A stretch of DNA of 64,000 nucleotides from Fusibacter sp. A1 (GTDB lineage: Bacteria; Bacillota; Clostridia; Peptostreptococcales; Acidaminobacteraceae): positions 124,001 to 188,000 of the forward strand of contig NZ_QQWI01000009.1 in NCBI RefSeq assembly GCF_004125825.1, read 5' to 3'. Each line of letters opens with the position of its first letter. The stretch's first letter is position 1. A model generated the notes under the pieces. The model did no database searches, had not been told where the DNA came from, and was given only the letters and a program-made list of their open reading frames with translations. Shown one piece after another: positions 52,723-62,020 of this stretch. Both the position numbers and the translations under genes were made by a program.

Positions 52723-53202
52723 CTATTCCTCTACTTTCAATACGCGTGTAGAGAATTTAAAAAGGTTGGATTCCAAAAACATCATGATTCCAGGTCGAAC
52801 CTCTTGATTGCCGAGTTTAAGCACCGCACCCTTCTGATCCAGTTCGGCTTCGATCGTCACAATCGCCTTGGCCTGACCTGCTCTGAGGATTTCGGTTTTT
52901 CTTTCGTCGATGACCACGAGGGTCTCGTCGTATGGAAGGAGCTCTATCGCTGTGATGTAGGCGTCCATATCACGCTTGGACTCACTCAGACGGTCTCCGA
53001 TACGGATATGGTCAAGCATGCCCTCATCTTGAGCATAGGCTTCCACCTGAATCGTCACCTTTTTAGAAGTCGAGGTCATGGAGCCTGGATCGATGCCTCC
53101 TCCTGTTATTTTGTAGGCGATACCGATCACGACAAATATCGCGATCACAAGTACCACCCAGTCCACTGTTTTCATAATTCTCTTTGTCTTTGTCTTTGTC
53201 AT
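52723..53202 (-). CDS. DUF4330 protein (second copy)
   Basis: 159 residues, one N-terminal membrane segment (about 12-31, after a Lys-rich start) and an outside beta-rich domain. DUF4330 is the family name; the function is unknown. It is related to its neighbour at 53212 in length and layout: both have a short charged start, one helix, a KKVTI/KKEVV strand and IGD motif in the middle (DRIRIGDRL/FKIGDKAM), then RPGIMMF or KVGVNYY near the end. Likely a gene duplication within the polymer operon. Confidence 0.75.
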   Translation of the reverse strand: MTKTKTKRIMKTVDWVVLVIAIFVVIGIAYKITGGGIDPGSMTSTSKKVTIQVEAYAQDEGMLDHIRIGDRLSESKRDMDAYITAIELLPYDETLVVIDERKTEILRAGQAKAIVTIEAELDQKGAVLKLGNQEVRPGIMMFLESNLFKFSTRVLKVEE

Positions 53203-53211
53203 AGCCGCCCC

Positions 53212-53691
53212 CTAGTTCACAATCTCAAGGCCGACGATATAGCCAAAAGCTTCTGCGTGCGCAGTCTTGATGTAGTAGTTCACTCCGACTTTAAGTTCTT
53301 GTCCGCCCAGTTCCATATAAGAGGCGTAGCTGTTCACAAGCGCCTTATAGGTCACATAGAGGTCATAATAACCCTCACGCGAGGTTTGAATAAGTTGTCC
53401 GTCTCTCAGTTCAAAGACGATTGACGGCTCCCACCTGACTTCTGTTATCTCACTTGCGTCCAACTCACTTGTACCAGTCATGGCCTTGTCGCCTATTTTA
53501 AAGGCTTCGACCACTTCCATCGGCACCGAAGGCGATTTCGCTGTCAATACGACTTCCTTCTTCCCAGAGATCGAATCGACCACACCCTCGCTTCCAAACA
53601 AGGCGTCGCGGTTTAGCACCACTACGACTGCGGACAGTATCAGTAGAAGAATGACGATGTCAATCCAATTGAATTTCTTTTTAGTTTCCAT
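53212..53691 (-). CDS. DUF4330 protein (first copy)
   Basis: 159 residues with one membrane segment (about 9-27, after METKKKFNWID) and a domain on the outside. Its start overlaps the upstream glycosyltransferase by 11 bp and its ribosome site (GGGGGC) is inside that gene. DUF4330 proteins are often found in polysaccharide loci, so a role in polymer assembly or length is a reasonable guess, not shown. The tandem copy follows 9 bp later. Confidence 0.75.
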   Translation of the reverse strand: METKKKFNWIDIVILLLILSAVVVVLNRDALFGSEGVVDSISGKKEVVLTAKSPSVPMEVVEAFKIGDKAMTGTSELDASEITEVRWEPSIVFELRDGQLIQTSREGYYDLYVTYKALVNSYASYMELGGQELKVGVNYYIKTAHAEAFGYIVGLEIVN

Positions 53692-54802
53692 GTTGCCCCC
53701 TTAATAATTGGCGGTATACTTCATCATAAGCTAAAGCCATCACCTTATTCGAAAATTGACGGTTGACCTTGCTCTTAAGGGCTTGACCCAACCGTTCACG
53801 TAAGTTAATATCCTCAACCAGTCTTTTCAACCTCATCGCAAAGGCATCCTTGTCTCCGATAGGAACCATCAGCCCGTCCACCTCGTCTTCGATCAGGGTT
53901 TTCATTCCGCTGACCGCCGTGCAGACCACAGGCCTACCAAGCGCGCCGCCTTCCATCACAGAATAGGAGACCCCTTCTGAATAGGAGGACAGCAGGTTGA
54001 TATCGATCGCCTGATAGAAGTCATAGATCGTATCGACAAATCCGATAAAATGGACCTGTTCCTCCATGCCATAGTTGCGCACACGTTCCTTCAGCGTATT
54101 CACATACTCGGGATGCCCGATGCCCGCGATCACGAACTGAACCGGTTGGCCCTTGAACTTGGCGGCGATGTCGATCAGCATGTCGATCCCTTTGACAGGA
54201 TGTATCCTTGCGGCGATTCCGCAAATCGTATGGTTTGTATCGATATCGTACTCGTTTAAAAACGTTTCCCTCGACTTTTCGGGTTTTACAAGCGACAAGT
54301 CGATGCCATTTGGGATATAGGTGCACCTGTCCGTACCGATGCCGTCCGCATAGATGACTTCGATAAATCTGTCCGACACGGTGATAAACCTGCGTATCCG
54401 TCTGATCGACCATTTTATCACAGGTATGGCGATCATGCGCTTCAGCGTGTTTCCGCTATACTCATGGTAGTAATCCGAATGGATCGTAGCCACTGTGGAC
54501 AGTTTGCCATGGAAAACCGAAGCAAGCGCTGAAAAGAACATGGCCTTTAACCCGTGGGCATGGATGACCGCACCCCCGCGGCTGGACGTTCTGATCTCCC
54601 TGATCAGTCGCATTGCAGCAAGCGGAGTCAGCGGGTATACGCTGACAGGCACTGAAAGAAGACCGCATAACTCGACGATCTTGCCGGTTCCGAAGGCGAT
54701 TACTTCTACTGTATGCAGCTCCTTTTGAGCTTTGATCAGTGCGCTGACTTGTGTCGTCGCACCGCCTACATCATTGCCATTGACAATGTGAATGATTTTC
54801 AT
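53681..54802 (-). CDS. Glycosyltransferase, GT4 family
   Basis: 373 residues, two Rossmann domains. N-terminal GNDVGGATTQV loop, then a hinge FITVSDRF and YIPNGID, and the GT4 donor-site region GIAARIHPVKGIDMLID and the ExxxxxxxE motif SYSEGVSYSVMEGGALGRPVV. It builds a repeat unit at the inner membrane face with a nucleotide-sugar donor; sugar unknown. Fourth gene of the operon. Confidence 0.9.
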   Translation of the reverse strand: MKIIHIVNGNDVGGATTQVSALIKAQKELHTVEVIAFGTGKIVELCGLLSVPVSVYPLTPLAAMRLIREIRTSSRGGAVIHAHGLKAMFFSALASVFHGKLSTVATIHSDYYHEYSGNTLKRMIAIPVIKWSIRRIRRFITVSDRFIEVIYADGIGTDRCTYIPNGIDLSLVKPEKSRETFLNEYDIDTNHTICGIAARIHPVKGIDMLIDIAAKFKGQPVQFVIAGIGHPEYVNTLKERVRNYGMEEQVHFIGFVDTIYDFYQAIDINLLSSYSEGVSYSVMEGGALGRPVVCTAVSGMKTLIEDEVDGLMVPIGDKDAFAMRLKRLVEDINLRERLGQALKSKVNRQFSNKVMALAYDEVYRQLLRGQHGN

Positions 54803-54810
54803 AATATCCC

Positions 54811-56046
54811 CTACGCTTTTTTAAAACACTTGGCCAGAGCTTCTGTCTGAGCTTTTCTGCTGAATTTTTCTATCGCATCCACATCAGGCTCGTATCTCTG
54901 CTCGCCTTGTGTCCACTGGACATACCTGCTATGAATGCTCTGCTTGATGGCTGTGACGTCTTCTGTATTTACGACATCACCTGTATTTGTATCCAGGATC
55001 ACACTTGCAGCCGCGCCGTCTATAGGCACTGTGGCAAGCACTGGAATGTTCAACTTGATGTACTCGAACACTTTTCCGGTATAGAAGTTCTTCTCGGATT
55101 CGATGAGCAGCAGCAGGTTCGCCTTACCCATATGGTTGAGTAAGTCCCCGTGGGACATGTATCCTGTAACACTCATGACTCCATCGAGACAAAAGTGGTC
55201 CGCATGGCCTTTCATGATATGCTCATGATAGTTGCCGATAAACTCGATGCTCACACGGTCACGGTCGATCGCCCCTTCGCCAATCAGTTCTGAGAGGGCC
55301 ATAAGCACATGATCCGGTTTTCTTCGTCCATAGAGGGCGCCTGAATAGACCATGTGGAACCGATCGTTGTCCTGGTTGCTCTGTCTGTAGTCCGCGAAGT
55401 CGTCATGGTCGAATCCGTTTGGAATATAGGTGCTATGATGGGCGATGTCAGGCGTGTCTGTGATGAAGTTCTTCAACATGAAGGGTGTGTTCGTAATCAA
55501 AAAATCACAGTTTTCAACAATCCCAAGCTCTAGCTTTCGCTCGATTGGATGTCTCAGCCTCATCCATAGCTTTTCAGTGCTGTATGGATTGTTGGTCCAT
55601 TCATCCCTAAAATCGGCGATCCATTTGACATGGGGTCTTTTCCGCTTGATATATTCAGCCAAAAGATGGTCGCTGTAGGGATAGGACGTCGAGTAGAGGA
55701 TGGTGATATTGAACTCATCCACTAGCGACAGGACGTGTTTTCTGTTTTTACGGTACCAGAAAAACTCCGCATCCGGAATAAAAATACGGGTTCCGACAGC
55801 GCGTTTCACCTTTCCGAGGAAGCCTTTGCCGTTCACCCAGTCCGTGCTTTCAAGATCATGCCTTTTCAAGTCGGAGGGCAGGTCTTTGAGCAGCGACTCG
55901 TCATAGAGTCCCCCACAATATTTTTTTGTGACTATGATGGGCTCATAACCGAACTCCGGTAGGTACTTTGCGAACTTAGCGCTCCTTTGCACACCGGACC
56001 CGCCAATGGGTGGAAACTCATTGGCAATCATCAATACCTTCTTCAC
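54811..56046 (-). CDS. Glycosyltransferase, GT4-like family
   Basis: 411 residues, with the N-terminal motif NEFPPIGGSGVQRSAKFAKY and the pattern YIPNGFDHDDF before the second domain. The C-terminal half has a region VFEYIKLNIPVLATVPIDGA in the place of the GT4 ExxxxxxxE motif (here starting with Lys-Val-Phe-Glu). Start codon GTG at 56046 overlaps the stop of the upstream dehydrogenase by one base. Similar in type to WbuB-like transferases; donor and acceptor unknown. Confidence 0.85.
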   Translation of the reverse strand: MKKVLMIANEFPPIGGSGVQRSAKFAKYLPEFGYEPIIVTKKYCGGLYDESLLKDLPSDLKRHDLESTDWVNGKGFLGKVKRAVGTRIFIPDAEFFWYRKNRKHVLSLVDEFNITILYSTSYPYSDHLLAEYIKRKRPHVKWIADFRDEWTNNPYSTEKLWMRLRHPIERKLELGIVENCDFLITNTPFMLKNFITDTPDIAHHSTYIPNGFDHDDFADYRQSNQDNDRFHMVYSGALYGRRKPDHVLMALSELIGEGAIDRDRVSIEFIGNYHEHIMKGHADHFCLDGVMSVTGYMSHGDLLNHMGKANLLLLIESEKNFYTGKVFEYIKLNIPVLATVPIDGAAASVILDTNTGDVVNTEDVTAIKQSIHSRYVQWTQGEQRYEPDVDAIEKFSRKAQTEALAKCFKKA

Positions 56047-57302
56047 TACTTTCCACTTCCTAACACATAGTTGACAAATCGTTTGTCATCCTTCAGTTTA
56101 TCCGCCCAGAAATTGCGAGTATCCAAAATCACTGGTTTTGCGACAACATCGTACATTCTATCGAAATCGATGTCCGCATAGGTCTTATGGTTCACAGCAA
56201 GCACGACCAGCGACGCGTCCTTTAGCGTCTCATAGATGTCCTTATTGTATCTTTCGATAAAGGGATCGTGAACCTGCACATCGAATCCATCGTTTCTGAG
56301 CAGTTCGTCAAGCTCTACGATAGGACTCTCCCGCATGTCGTCCACATCCGGTTTGTAGGTGATTCCAAGCAGAACCACCTTGCTTTTAGGTTCTGCGAGC
56401 GCTTTTACACGGTTAAGCACGTGATGAGGCATGGAGTCGTTGGTCTGTCTTGACGCATTCATGATCCTTGCAAGGTCTGGATGTTTTTCAACGATAAACC
56501 AAGGATCCACAGCGATACAGTGTCCGCCTACGCCAGGACCTGGCATATGGATGTTCACACGTGGATGATGGTTGGAAAGCTCGCGAACCTCCCATGCGCT
56601 GATGCCCATGTTCTCACATATTTTAGCAAGCTCGTTCGCAAGCGCTATGTTGACATCCCTATAGGTGTTTTCCATCAGCTTGCACATTTCTGCGGTCTTG
56701 GAGTCGGTGATGAAGATCTCACCTTTTACAAAGGTCTTGAAGAGCGCTTTTACGGCTTCAGAAGAAACATCGTTGATTCCGCCGACAATTCTGCTGTTTT
56801 CCACAAGCTCGATAAGGATTCTACCTGGAATCACCCGCTCAGGCGAATGCGCCACGTAAATGTCCGTTCCGATGTCAAAACCGGTCTCCTTAAGAATTGG
56901 CACCACGATATCGTCAGTGGTTCCCGGAGGAGAAGTCGACTCGAGTACTACGATATCACCTTTTTTGAGCACCGACTTGATCGTATGGCAGGCAGCCTCC
57001 ACATAACGCATATCCGCCTTATGGTCTGGAGTGATCGGAGTCGGTACGGCGATGAAGAAGACATCCGCAGGCTCGATGACCGTAGTCGCACGCAGCTTTC
57101 CAGTATCCACCGCATGCATGACAAGGTCGTCAAGATAAGGTTCCTCTATGACTATCTTTCCTTTGTTCAGCTCATTGACCGTATGCTCGTTGACATCGAA
57201 TCCCACCACATTGAAGCCGTTGCTCGCATACATGGCAGCTGTAGGTAATCCGATATAACCGATGCCGATCACGCAGATTTTTTTATCTTTTATAGTTGTC
57301 AT
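56046..57302 (-). CDS. wecC: UDP-N-acetyl-D-mannosaminuronate dehydrogenase-like nucleotide sugar dehydrogenase
   Basis: Oxidises a UDP-sugar to the uronic acid with NAD. N-terminal Rossmann motif GIGYIGLPTA, PTPI segment, central STSPPGTTDD, and the conserved GPGVGGHCIAVDPWF with the catalytic cysteine. 418 residues. The GVGGHCIAVDP form matches UDP-ManNAc or UDP-GlcNAc dehydrogenases rather than UDP-glucose dehydrogenase, but the exact sugar is an inference. The epimerase WecB is not in the window. It gives acidic sugars to the polymer. Confidence 0.88.
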   Translation of the reverse strand: MTTIKDKKICVIGIGYIGLPTAAMYASNGFNVVGFDVNEHTVNELNKGKIVIEEPYLDDLVMHAVDTGKLRATTVIEPADVFFIAVPTPITPDHKADMRYVEAACHTIKSVLKKGDIVVLESTSPPGTTDDIVVPILKETGFDIGTDIYVAHSPERVIPGRILIELVENSRIVGGINDVSSEAVKALFKTFVKGEIFITDSKTAEMCKLMENTYRDVNIALANELAKICENMGISAWEVRELSNHHPRVNIHMPGPGVGGHCIAVDPWFIVEKHPDLARIMNASRQTNDSMPHHVLNRVKALAEPKSKVVLLGITYKPDVDDMRESPIVELDELLRNDGFDVQVHDPFIERYNKDIYETLKDASLVVLAVNHKTYADIDFDRMYDVVAKPVILDTRNFWADKLKDDKRFVNYVLGSGK

Positions 57303-58742
57303 TTAGTCTTGCCTCCTGAATTTGGATAGTAGATAAGTTAGTTCATTCTTAAGTTCACCTGTGACTATGAGTGCTGCCGAGTAGACAAGAACCGCACAAG
57401 AGACCACTGCAATAAGAGTGAGCCAGCCTGTGATGAAGTTTTTTGTCAAAAGTACCGGAATCGCCATCGCAGACGACGCAAGGCAGATCCTTGCCACACT
57501 CTTCCATTTTATGATAATCTCGTACTTGCTCTTGACCATTACGGCTAAAATCAGCAGATAGACGAGATAGGACAGGAAAGTCGTCATCGCGGCGACGATG
57601 ATTCCGCCGCTTGGCACATAGATCAGATTTAAAATCAAATTTAGTGAAGCCGCCGCCACACTGGCTAAAAATATCGGCTTCGTATTCTTGTTCAGCTCCA
57701 GCGGTTTGATCAGGTATTCGGTGAGCCCTAAAAGCAGCATTCCCGCAGCGACCCAACCAATAACAGAATAGCCCACTACATATTGTAAATCAAGAATTCT
57801 TGCCGAAATATCATACGATAGTAATACAAGTCCCACAGCTGCGGGAACGGCTAGTAGAAGATACATTCTCAGCCCTTGCCATATCACGCTTGGATAGGAA
57901 GACCTATCCCTTTCAAAATGCTTGAGTATGTTTGGATAAACAGCCCTCATCATGGCGATCATGATCATCGAGAAGGCTGCGGCGGCTATACCGTAGTTGG
58001 CCTGATAGATGCCTGCGCTCCCGCCGACTAGGAACCTGTCGATCACAAACCGGTCTGACATGCTCGTCACCGACATGGCAAGCGCCATGCCTATAAGCGG
58101 CACTCCGTAATGTAGAAACTTCTTAAACAGCGCGTAGTCCCACTCAGAAAACTTCCAGAATGTGATAAAAGACGACCTTGCAAGCAGAACCGCGAATAGG
58201 ACAGCATCGACTGTGATATGCGAAATCACGATCCCTGCCCATGGCGAAACCACTTGACTCAGCCCCCAGGTCAGAAGCACCTTTACACTTAATGTCGCTG
58301 TTGAAGCGCTCACAGAAAGCATCACTTTCTTATTGGCTGCGAGCACCGCGATCATCAGCTGCGTTCCGGAATAAAAGACAAACCATAAGAGACTATAAAG
58401 TATCCAGACCCTGTAGTCCGAGACAAAGGCGTAGATCAGGCCCGCAACAGCAAGATAGATCGACTGGAGTCCCAGCCAGGTGGTAAGGAGCGTCGAGATG
58501 TATTTTGTCTTCTCCGAATCGGTCTGCGCCTCGTTGATGTGCCTGTAACCCGCATGAAGCAGCCAGCCGACAATCAGCTGATAGCACATCAGCACCGTAC
58601 CGTTTAGCAGGATGTAATGGTCGTAGAGCTGCGGTGTCAGAATTCTCGTGTACAGACTTATCATTAAAACACCTGCAAGACCCTCTATGAGTTTTGCAGG
58701 TAAATAAAAGAGTATATCCTTATTCATGCCTTTGTTCATCAT
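57303..58742 (-). CDS. Polysaccharide flippase (Wzx/MOP family)
   Basis: 479 residues with 12-14 membrane segments; the MOP start LPAKLIEGLAGVLMISLYTR and internal helices with VTSMSDRFVIDRF mark a Wzx-type translocase for lipid-linked repeat units. First gene of the operon wzx-wecC-GT-GT-DUF4330-DUF4330-ligase. ATG 58742 has GGGGATTAG upstream. The presence of a flippase with a polymerase or ligase-like protein and acidic-sugar dehydrogenase suggests a Wzx/Wzy-type pathway. Confidence 0.88.
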   Translation of the reverse strand: MMNKGMNKDILFYLPAKLIEGLAGVLMISLYTRILTPQLYDHYILLNGTVLMCYQLIVGWLLHAGYRHINEAQTDSEKTKYISTLLTTWLGLQSIYLAVAGLIYAFVSDYRVWILYSLLWFVFYSGTQLMIAVLAANKKVMLSVSASTATLSVKVLLTWGLSQVVSPWAGIVISHITVDAVLFAVLLARSSFITFWKFSEWDYALFKKFLHYGVPLIGMALAMSVTSMSDRFVIDRFLVGGSAGIYQANYGIAAAAFSMIMIAMMRAVYPNILKHFERDRSSYPSVIWQGLRMYLLLAVPAAVGLVLLSYDISARILDLQYVVGYSVIGWVAAGMLLLGLTEYLIKPLELNKNTKPIFLASVAAASLNLILNLIYVPSGGIIVAAMTTFLSYLVYLLILAVMVKSKYEIIIKWKSVARICLASSAMAIPVLLTKNFITGWLTLIAVVSCAVLVYSAALIVTGELKNELTYLLSKFRRQD

Positions 58743-58812
58743 CTAATCCCCTAAAGTAGTTTTCATTACTCTCATTATACTGGAATCCATGCAATAAACC
58801 TATGAATACCGA

Positions 58813-58841
58813 TTGGATTTTCTTTTTTTTTTATGTAATAT
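58813..58841 (+). promoter_or_regulatory. Promoter of the CapK-like gene with 10-T tract in its spacer
   Basis: TTGGAT (58813-58818), 17-base spacer that includes ten T in a row (58823-58832), TAATAT (58836-58841), 33 bases before the start codon. Slippage in the tract would change spacer length and promoter strength. Confidence 0.6.
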
Positions 58842-58874
58842 CGCTTATCATTAGGATAGGTAGAGGAGGTTACT

Positions 58875-60215
58875 ATGGATATCATCAAACCACTGATTCG
58901 TCATGCCCTATATCCCTATATGGAGCACATAAAGGGCAATCACATAAGAACAAGGATCACGCAGCTTCTCGAGACCGACAAGTCTGAGAGCGCATCCTTG
59001 CAAAAGCAGCAGGACCAAGCATTAAAGAAGCTCTTGCTGCACTGTATCAAAGAAGTTCCCTATTACATGCCTTATACGCATTTGGAGCCTGTCATCATAA
59101 AAAATCCCAAGGATGCGCTAAAACAGTTTCCCGTACTTGATAAGAAAACTTTCAGCCTTAATCCCCAGGCTTTTCTTTCGGTATCTTCGAAAGTGGAAGA
59201 CCGTATCGAAAACCGAACGGGTGGATCCACGGGAGAACCTGTTAGATTTGTGATCGACAGGAATACGGTCGAATTCTACGAGGCGTGCAGGTATCGCGGA
59301 CTGTCCTGGTACGGGATCACCCCCTATGACCGATCGATCATGGTCTGGGGATCCCCTGTGGAAATCGACGTACTTAAAAATAAAAAGGCTCAGTTCAAGG
59401 AAAAGATCCTTAAAAACCGTGTGGTCATTCCGGCATACTCCCTTAAAAAAGAAGAAATCAAGTCCCATGTCGCGCTGATCCACCGCTATAAGCCGGACTA
59501 CATCTACGGTTATGCGTCGGCCTTGTTCGCACTTGCGCAGCTGATCGAATCGGAAGGCCTGCGTATCGATCATCAGCTTAAGGGCATCGTCAGCACTTCG
59601 GAAAATTTGTTCGAGGAGCAGCGGATCCTCATAGAGAGTGTATTTAAAACGACTTGCATCAACGAATACGGAGCAAGGGACGGCGGCATCATCGCCTATG
59701 AGTGTCCAAGCCACAACATGCACCTGGCGGAGGAATCGCTTTTTGTAGAAACGGTCGATCTGAACTCTGATCTTGCCACCTCCGCTAGTGGAAAACTGCT
59801 GATCACAGACCTTCACAACTATAGCATGCCAAGACTCCGCTACCAGGTCGGAGACCTTGGCAAGATAGAAGCGTCCACTTGCGCTTGCGGCAGGAAGCAT
59901 CGGATTTTGACAAGCCTTGACGGCCGCGTGGACGACATGTTCATCACAAAGACCGGCGAATACGTGCATGGCCATTTCGTCAACCACATCGCCCGTGACA
60001 TGAACGCCTTCGAGACCTTCCAGGTCATCCAGACCTCCCCTGAACACTTTGACATCGCGATCGTCCCAAAACCGGACACTACCGACGGGCAGATAGAACA
60101 CTTCGTCGACCTGATCGCAAAAAAGTTCGATACGAAGGATATAACCGTGAAAAAAGTTTCAGAAATTCCAAAGTCCGCATCGGGCAAGATACGATATGCG
60201 AAAAGAGCCTTCTAA
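58875..60215 (+). CDS. CapK/PaaK-like adenylate-forming enzyme
   Basis: 446 residues of the phenylacetate-CoA ligase-like group that also includes CapK from capsule loci. ATP-binding motif RTGGSTGEPVRF near residue 113, adenine-site NEYGARDGG near residue 270, CACGRKHR near residue 335 (a short Cys cluster) and a final lysine region ASGKIRYAKRAF. It forms an acyl or amino-acid adenylate; the target may be a polysaccharide substituent, given the neighbouring divergent polymer operon. ATG at 58875 follows GAGGAGG. Promoter has a poly-T spacer. Confidence 0.85.
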   Translation: MDIIKPLIRHALYPYMEHIKGNHIRTRITQLLETDKSESASLQKQQDQALKKLLLHCIKEVPYYMPYTHLEPVIIKNPKDALKQFPVLDKKTFSLNPQAFLSVSSKVEDRIENRTGGSTGEPVRFVIDRNTVEFYEACRYRGLSWYGITPYDRSIMVWGSPVEIDVLKNKKAQFKEKILKNRVVIPAYSLKKEEIKSHVALIHRYKPDYIYGYASALFALAQLIESEGLRIDHQLKGIVSTSENLFEEQRILIESVFKTTCINEYGARDGGIIAYECPSHNMHLAEESLFVETVDLNSDLATSASGKLLITDLHNYSMPRLRYQVGDLGKIEASTCACGRKHRILTSLDGRVDDMFITKTGEYVHGHFVNHIARDMNAFETFQVIQTSPEHFDIAIVPKPDTTDGQIEHFVDLIAKKFDTKDITVKKVSEIPKSASGKIRYAKRAF

Positions 60216-60220
60216 TAAGA

Positions 60221-60258
60221 AAAGCTGTTACATCCCTATGGGATATAACAGCTTTTTT
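60221..60258. terminator. Bidirectional terminator between the CapK-like gene and transketolase
   Basis: AAAGCTGTTA (60221-60230) pairs with TAACAGCTTT (60246-60255), inner ATCCC/GGGAT, then TTTT; A-rich on the other side. Confidence 0.9.
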
Positions 60259-60265
60259 TGATAGT

Positions 60266-61183
60266 TTATTTTGCAGCCTTGTAAATCGCTTCAGCAGTCA
60301 GATTGTATTTGATCAAAAGTTCCGCTGGATTTCCAGATTCGCCGAATGTGTCCATCACAGCGATCGGTCTAACCGGCACCGGATGGTGCATCGCCACTGT
60401 TTCAGAAACTAAGCTAAATAGTCCGCCGATAACGCTATGTTCTTCAGCTGTAACGATTCTGCCTGTTTCTTTTGCAGCCTTCACAATGATGTCCGTGTCG
60501 ACTGGCTTTAGCGTATGCATGTCGATGACTCTTGCACCGATTCCGTCAGCTTCTAGCATCTTTGCAGCCTTGATCGCTTCTGCGACCATGATGCCTGTAG
60601 CGATGATCGTAACGTCGTCACCGTCCCTAAGCGTGTTACCCTTACCGATTTCAAACGTAGCGTTCTCGTCGTAGCAAGCATCCACAGCAAGTCTTCCAAG
60701 ACGAACATAAGCAGGTCCGTGGAAATCGGCTACAAGTCTTAAAAGCTTATCTGTAGACACGCCGTCCGCTGGATTTACCACCGTCATGTTCGGAAGTGAG
60801 CGCATGATCGCCAGATCTTCGATCGCTTGGTGCGATGCTCCGTCCTCGCCGACTGTAAGGCCCGCATGAGTCGCACACACTTTTACGTTAAGTTTCGGGT
60901 AGCAGATCGAGTTTCTGATGATCTCAAACGCTCTACCCGCCGCAAACATGGCGAATGTAGAAGCGAAAGGAACCTTGCCGACTGTCGCAAGACCAGCCGC
61001 AACACCCATCAGGTTCTGTTCAGCAATACCCATGTTAAAGAATCTATCTTCATTCACTGATTTAAAATCAGCCGTTTTTGTTGATTTTGAAAGGTCAGCG
61101 TCAAGAACTACAATATTCGGATTGAGTTCGCCAAGTGACACTAAAGTTTTTCCGTAAGCTTCTCTAGTTGCAATCTTCTTCAT
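60266..61183 (-). CDS. Transketolase, C-terminal subunit
   Basis: 305 residues: pyrimidine-binding domain with the catalytic Glu region MGIAEQNLMGVAAGLA and a C-terminal transketolase domain (TAEEHSVIGGLFS). Together with the preceding gene it equals one full transketolase. Split transketolases are well known in Clostridia and archaea. It lies 5 bp after the N-terminal subunit gene. Function: thiamine diphosphate-dependent transfer of two-carbon units in the pentose phosphate pathway. Confidence 0.94.
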   Translation of the reverse strand: MKKIATREAYGKTLVSLGELNPNIVVLDADLSKSTKTADFKSVNEDRFFNMGIAEQNLMGVAAGLATVGKVPFASTFAMFAAGRAFEIIRNSICYPKLNVKVCATHAGLTVGEDGASHQAIEDLAIMRSLPNMTVVNPADGVSTDKLLRLVADFHGPAYVRLGRLAVDACYDENATFEIGKGNTLRDGDDVTIIATGIMVAEAIKAAKMLEADGIGARVIDMHTLKPVDTDIIVKAAKETGRIVTAEEHSVIGGLFSLVSETVAMHHPVPVRPIAVMDTFGESGNPAELLIKYNLTAEAIYKAAK

Positions 61184-61188
61184 GATGC

Positions 61189-62007
61189 TTACCTCCCTAG
61201 TTCTTTCATCGCTTTTTCGAATTGTTCAACATTTGGCGCAGTACCATGCCAGCCGGCCTGGTCTTCCATGAATGAAACGCCTTTTCCTTTGATTGTAGTC
61301 GCAATAACAAGTGTAGGTTTTCCCTTTACTGTTTTCGCTTCTTCAAATGCTGCAAGTAGGGCCTCTACATCATGTCCATCAGTCACGATGACATTCCATC
61401 CGAAGCTGAGGAACTTCTCGTCCACTGGAGACACATTCATGACTTCCGAGTTCTTACCGTCGATTTGAAGACCGTTGTAGTCAAGTACCGCAACCAGGTT
61501 GTCCAGCTTGTAGTGGGCGCCTGCCATAGCAGCTTCCCACACGATGCCTTCGTTAAGCTCGCCATCTCCAAGCAGTACGTGGATACGCGCTGATGAGTTG
61601 TCCAGTTTTTTACCGATAGCCATACCGATCGAGCTTGAAAACCCTTGACCTAATGATCCTGTCGACATTTCAACTCCTGGAGTGCCTTTCATGTCTGGAT
61701 GGCCTTGTAGCATGGCTCCAGTTTTTCTTAACTGCTTTAAAAGCTCAGGCTTGAAATAGCCACGTCTTGCAAGTGCGCTGTAAAGTACAGGTGCCGCATG
61801 ACCTTTTGACAGAACGAATCTGTCTCTTTCGTCATTTGAAGTGTTCTCCGGATCAACGTTCATCACGTTGAAATAGAGTGTTGCAAGTATATCTGCTGAA
61901 GATAACGACCCACCTGGGTGACCCGAACCTGCTAAATGAACCATTTCGACAATATCCTGTCTAATGACATTCGCAGTTGATTTAAGCTGTTCTACAGTTT
62001 GTTTCAT
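61189..62007 (-). CDS. Transketolase, N-terminal subunit
   Basis: 272 residues with the thiamine diphosphate-binding domain: AGSGHPGGSLSSADILATLY at the start, SLGQGFSSSIGMAIG and the cofactor motif GDGELNEG...N (near residue 145). A ribosome site GGAGG precedes the ATG at 62007. The YitT gene ends 13 bp before, so the three genes are probably one unit, though the link between YitT and transketolase is not functional as far as I can tell. Confidence 0.94.
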   Translation of the reverse strand: MKQTVEQLKSTANVIRQDIVEMVHLAGSGHPGGSLSSADILATLYFNVMNVDPENTSNDERDRFVLSKGHAAPVLYSALARRGYFKPELLKQLRKTGAMLQGHPDMKGTPGVEMSTGSLGQGFSSSIGMAIGKKLDNSSARIHVLLGDGELNEGIVWEAAMAGAHYKLDNLVAVLDYNGLQIDGKNSEVMNVSPVDEKFLSFGWNVIVTDGHDVEALLAAFEEAKTVKGKPTLVIATTIKGKGVSFMEDQAGWHGTAPNVEQFEKAMKELGR

Positions 62008-62020
62008 TCAAAAACCTCCA

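Noticed and set aside
56481-57248. 255-codon open frame on the plus strand
   Set aside because: Antisense to the nucleotide sugar dehydrogenase gene, low-complexity His/Arg-rich translation, no initiation signals.
59118-60101. 327-codon open frame on the minus strand
   Set aside because: It is antisense to the clear CapK-like gene, has no ribosome site or recognisable domain, and arises from codon bias of the plus-strand gene.
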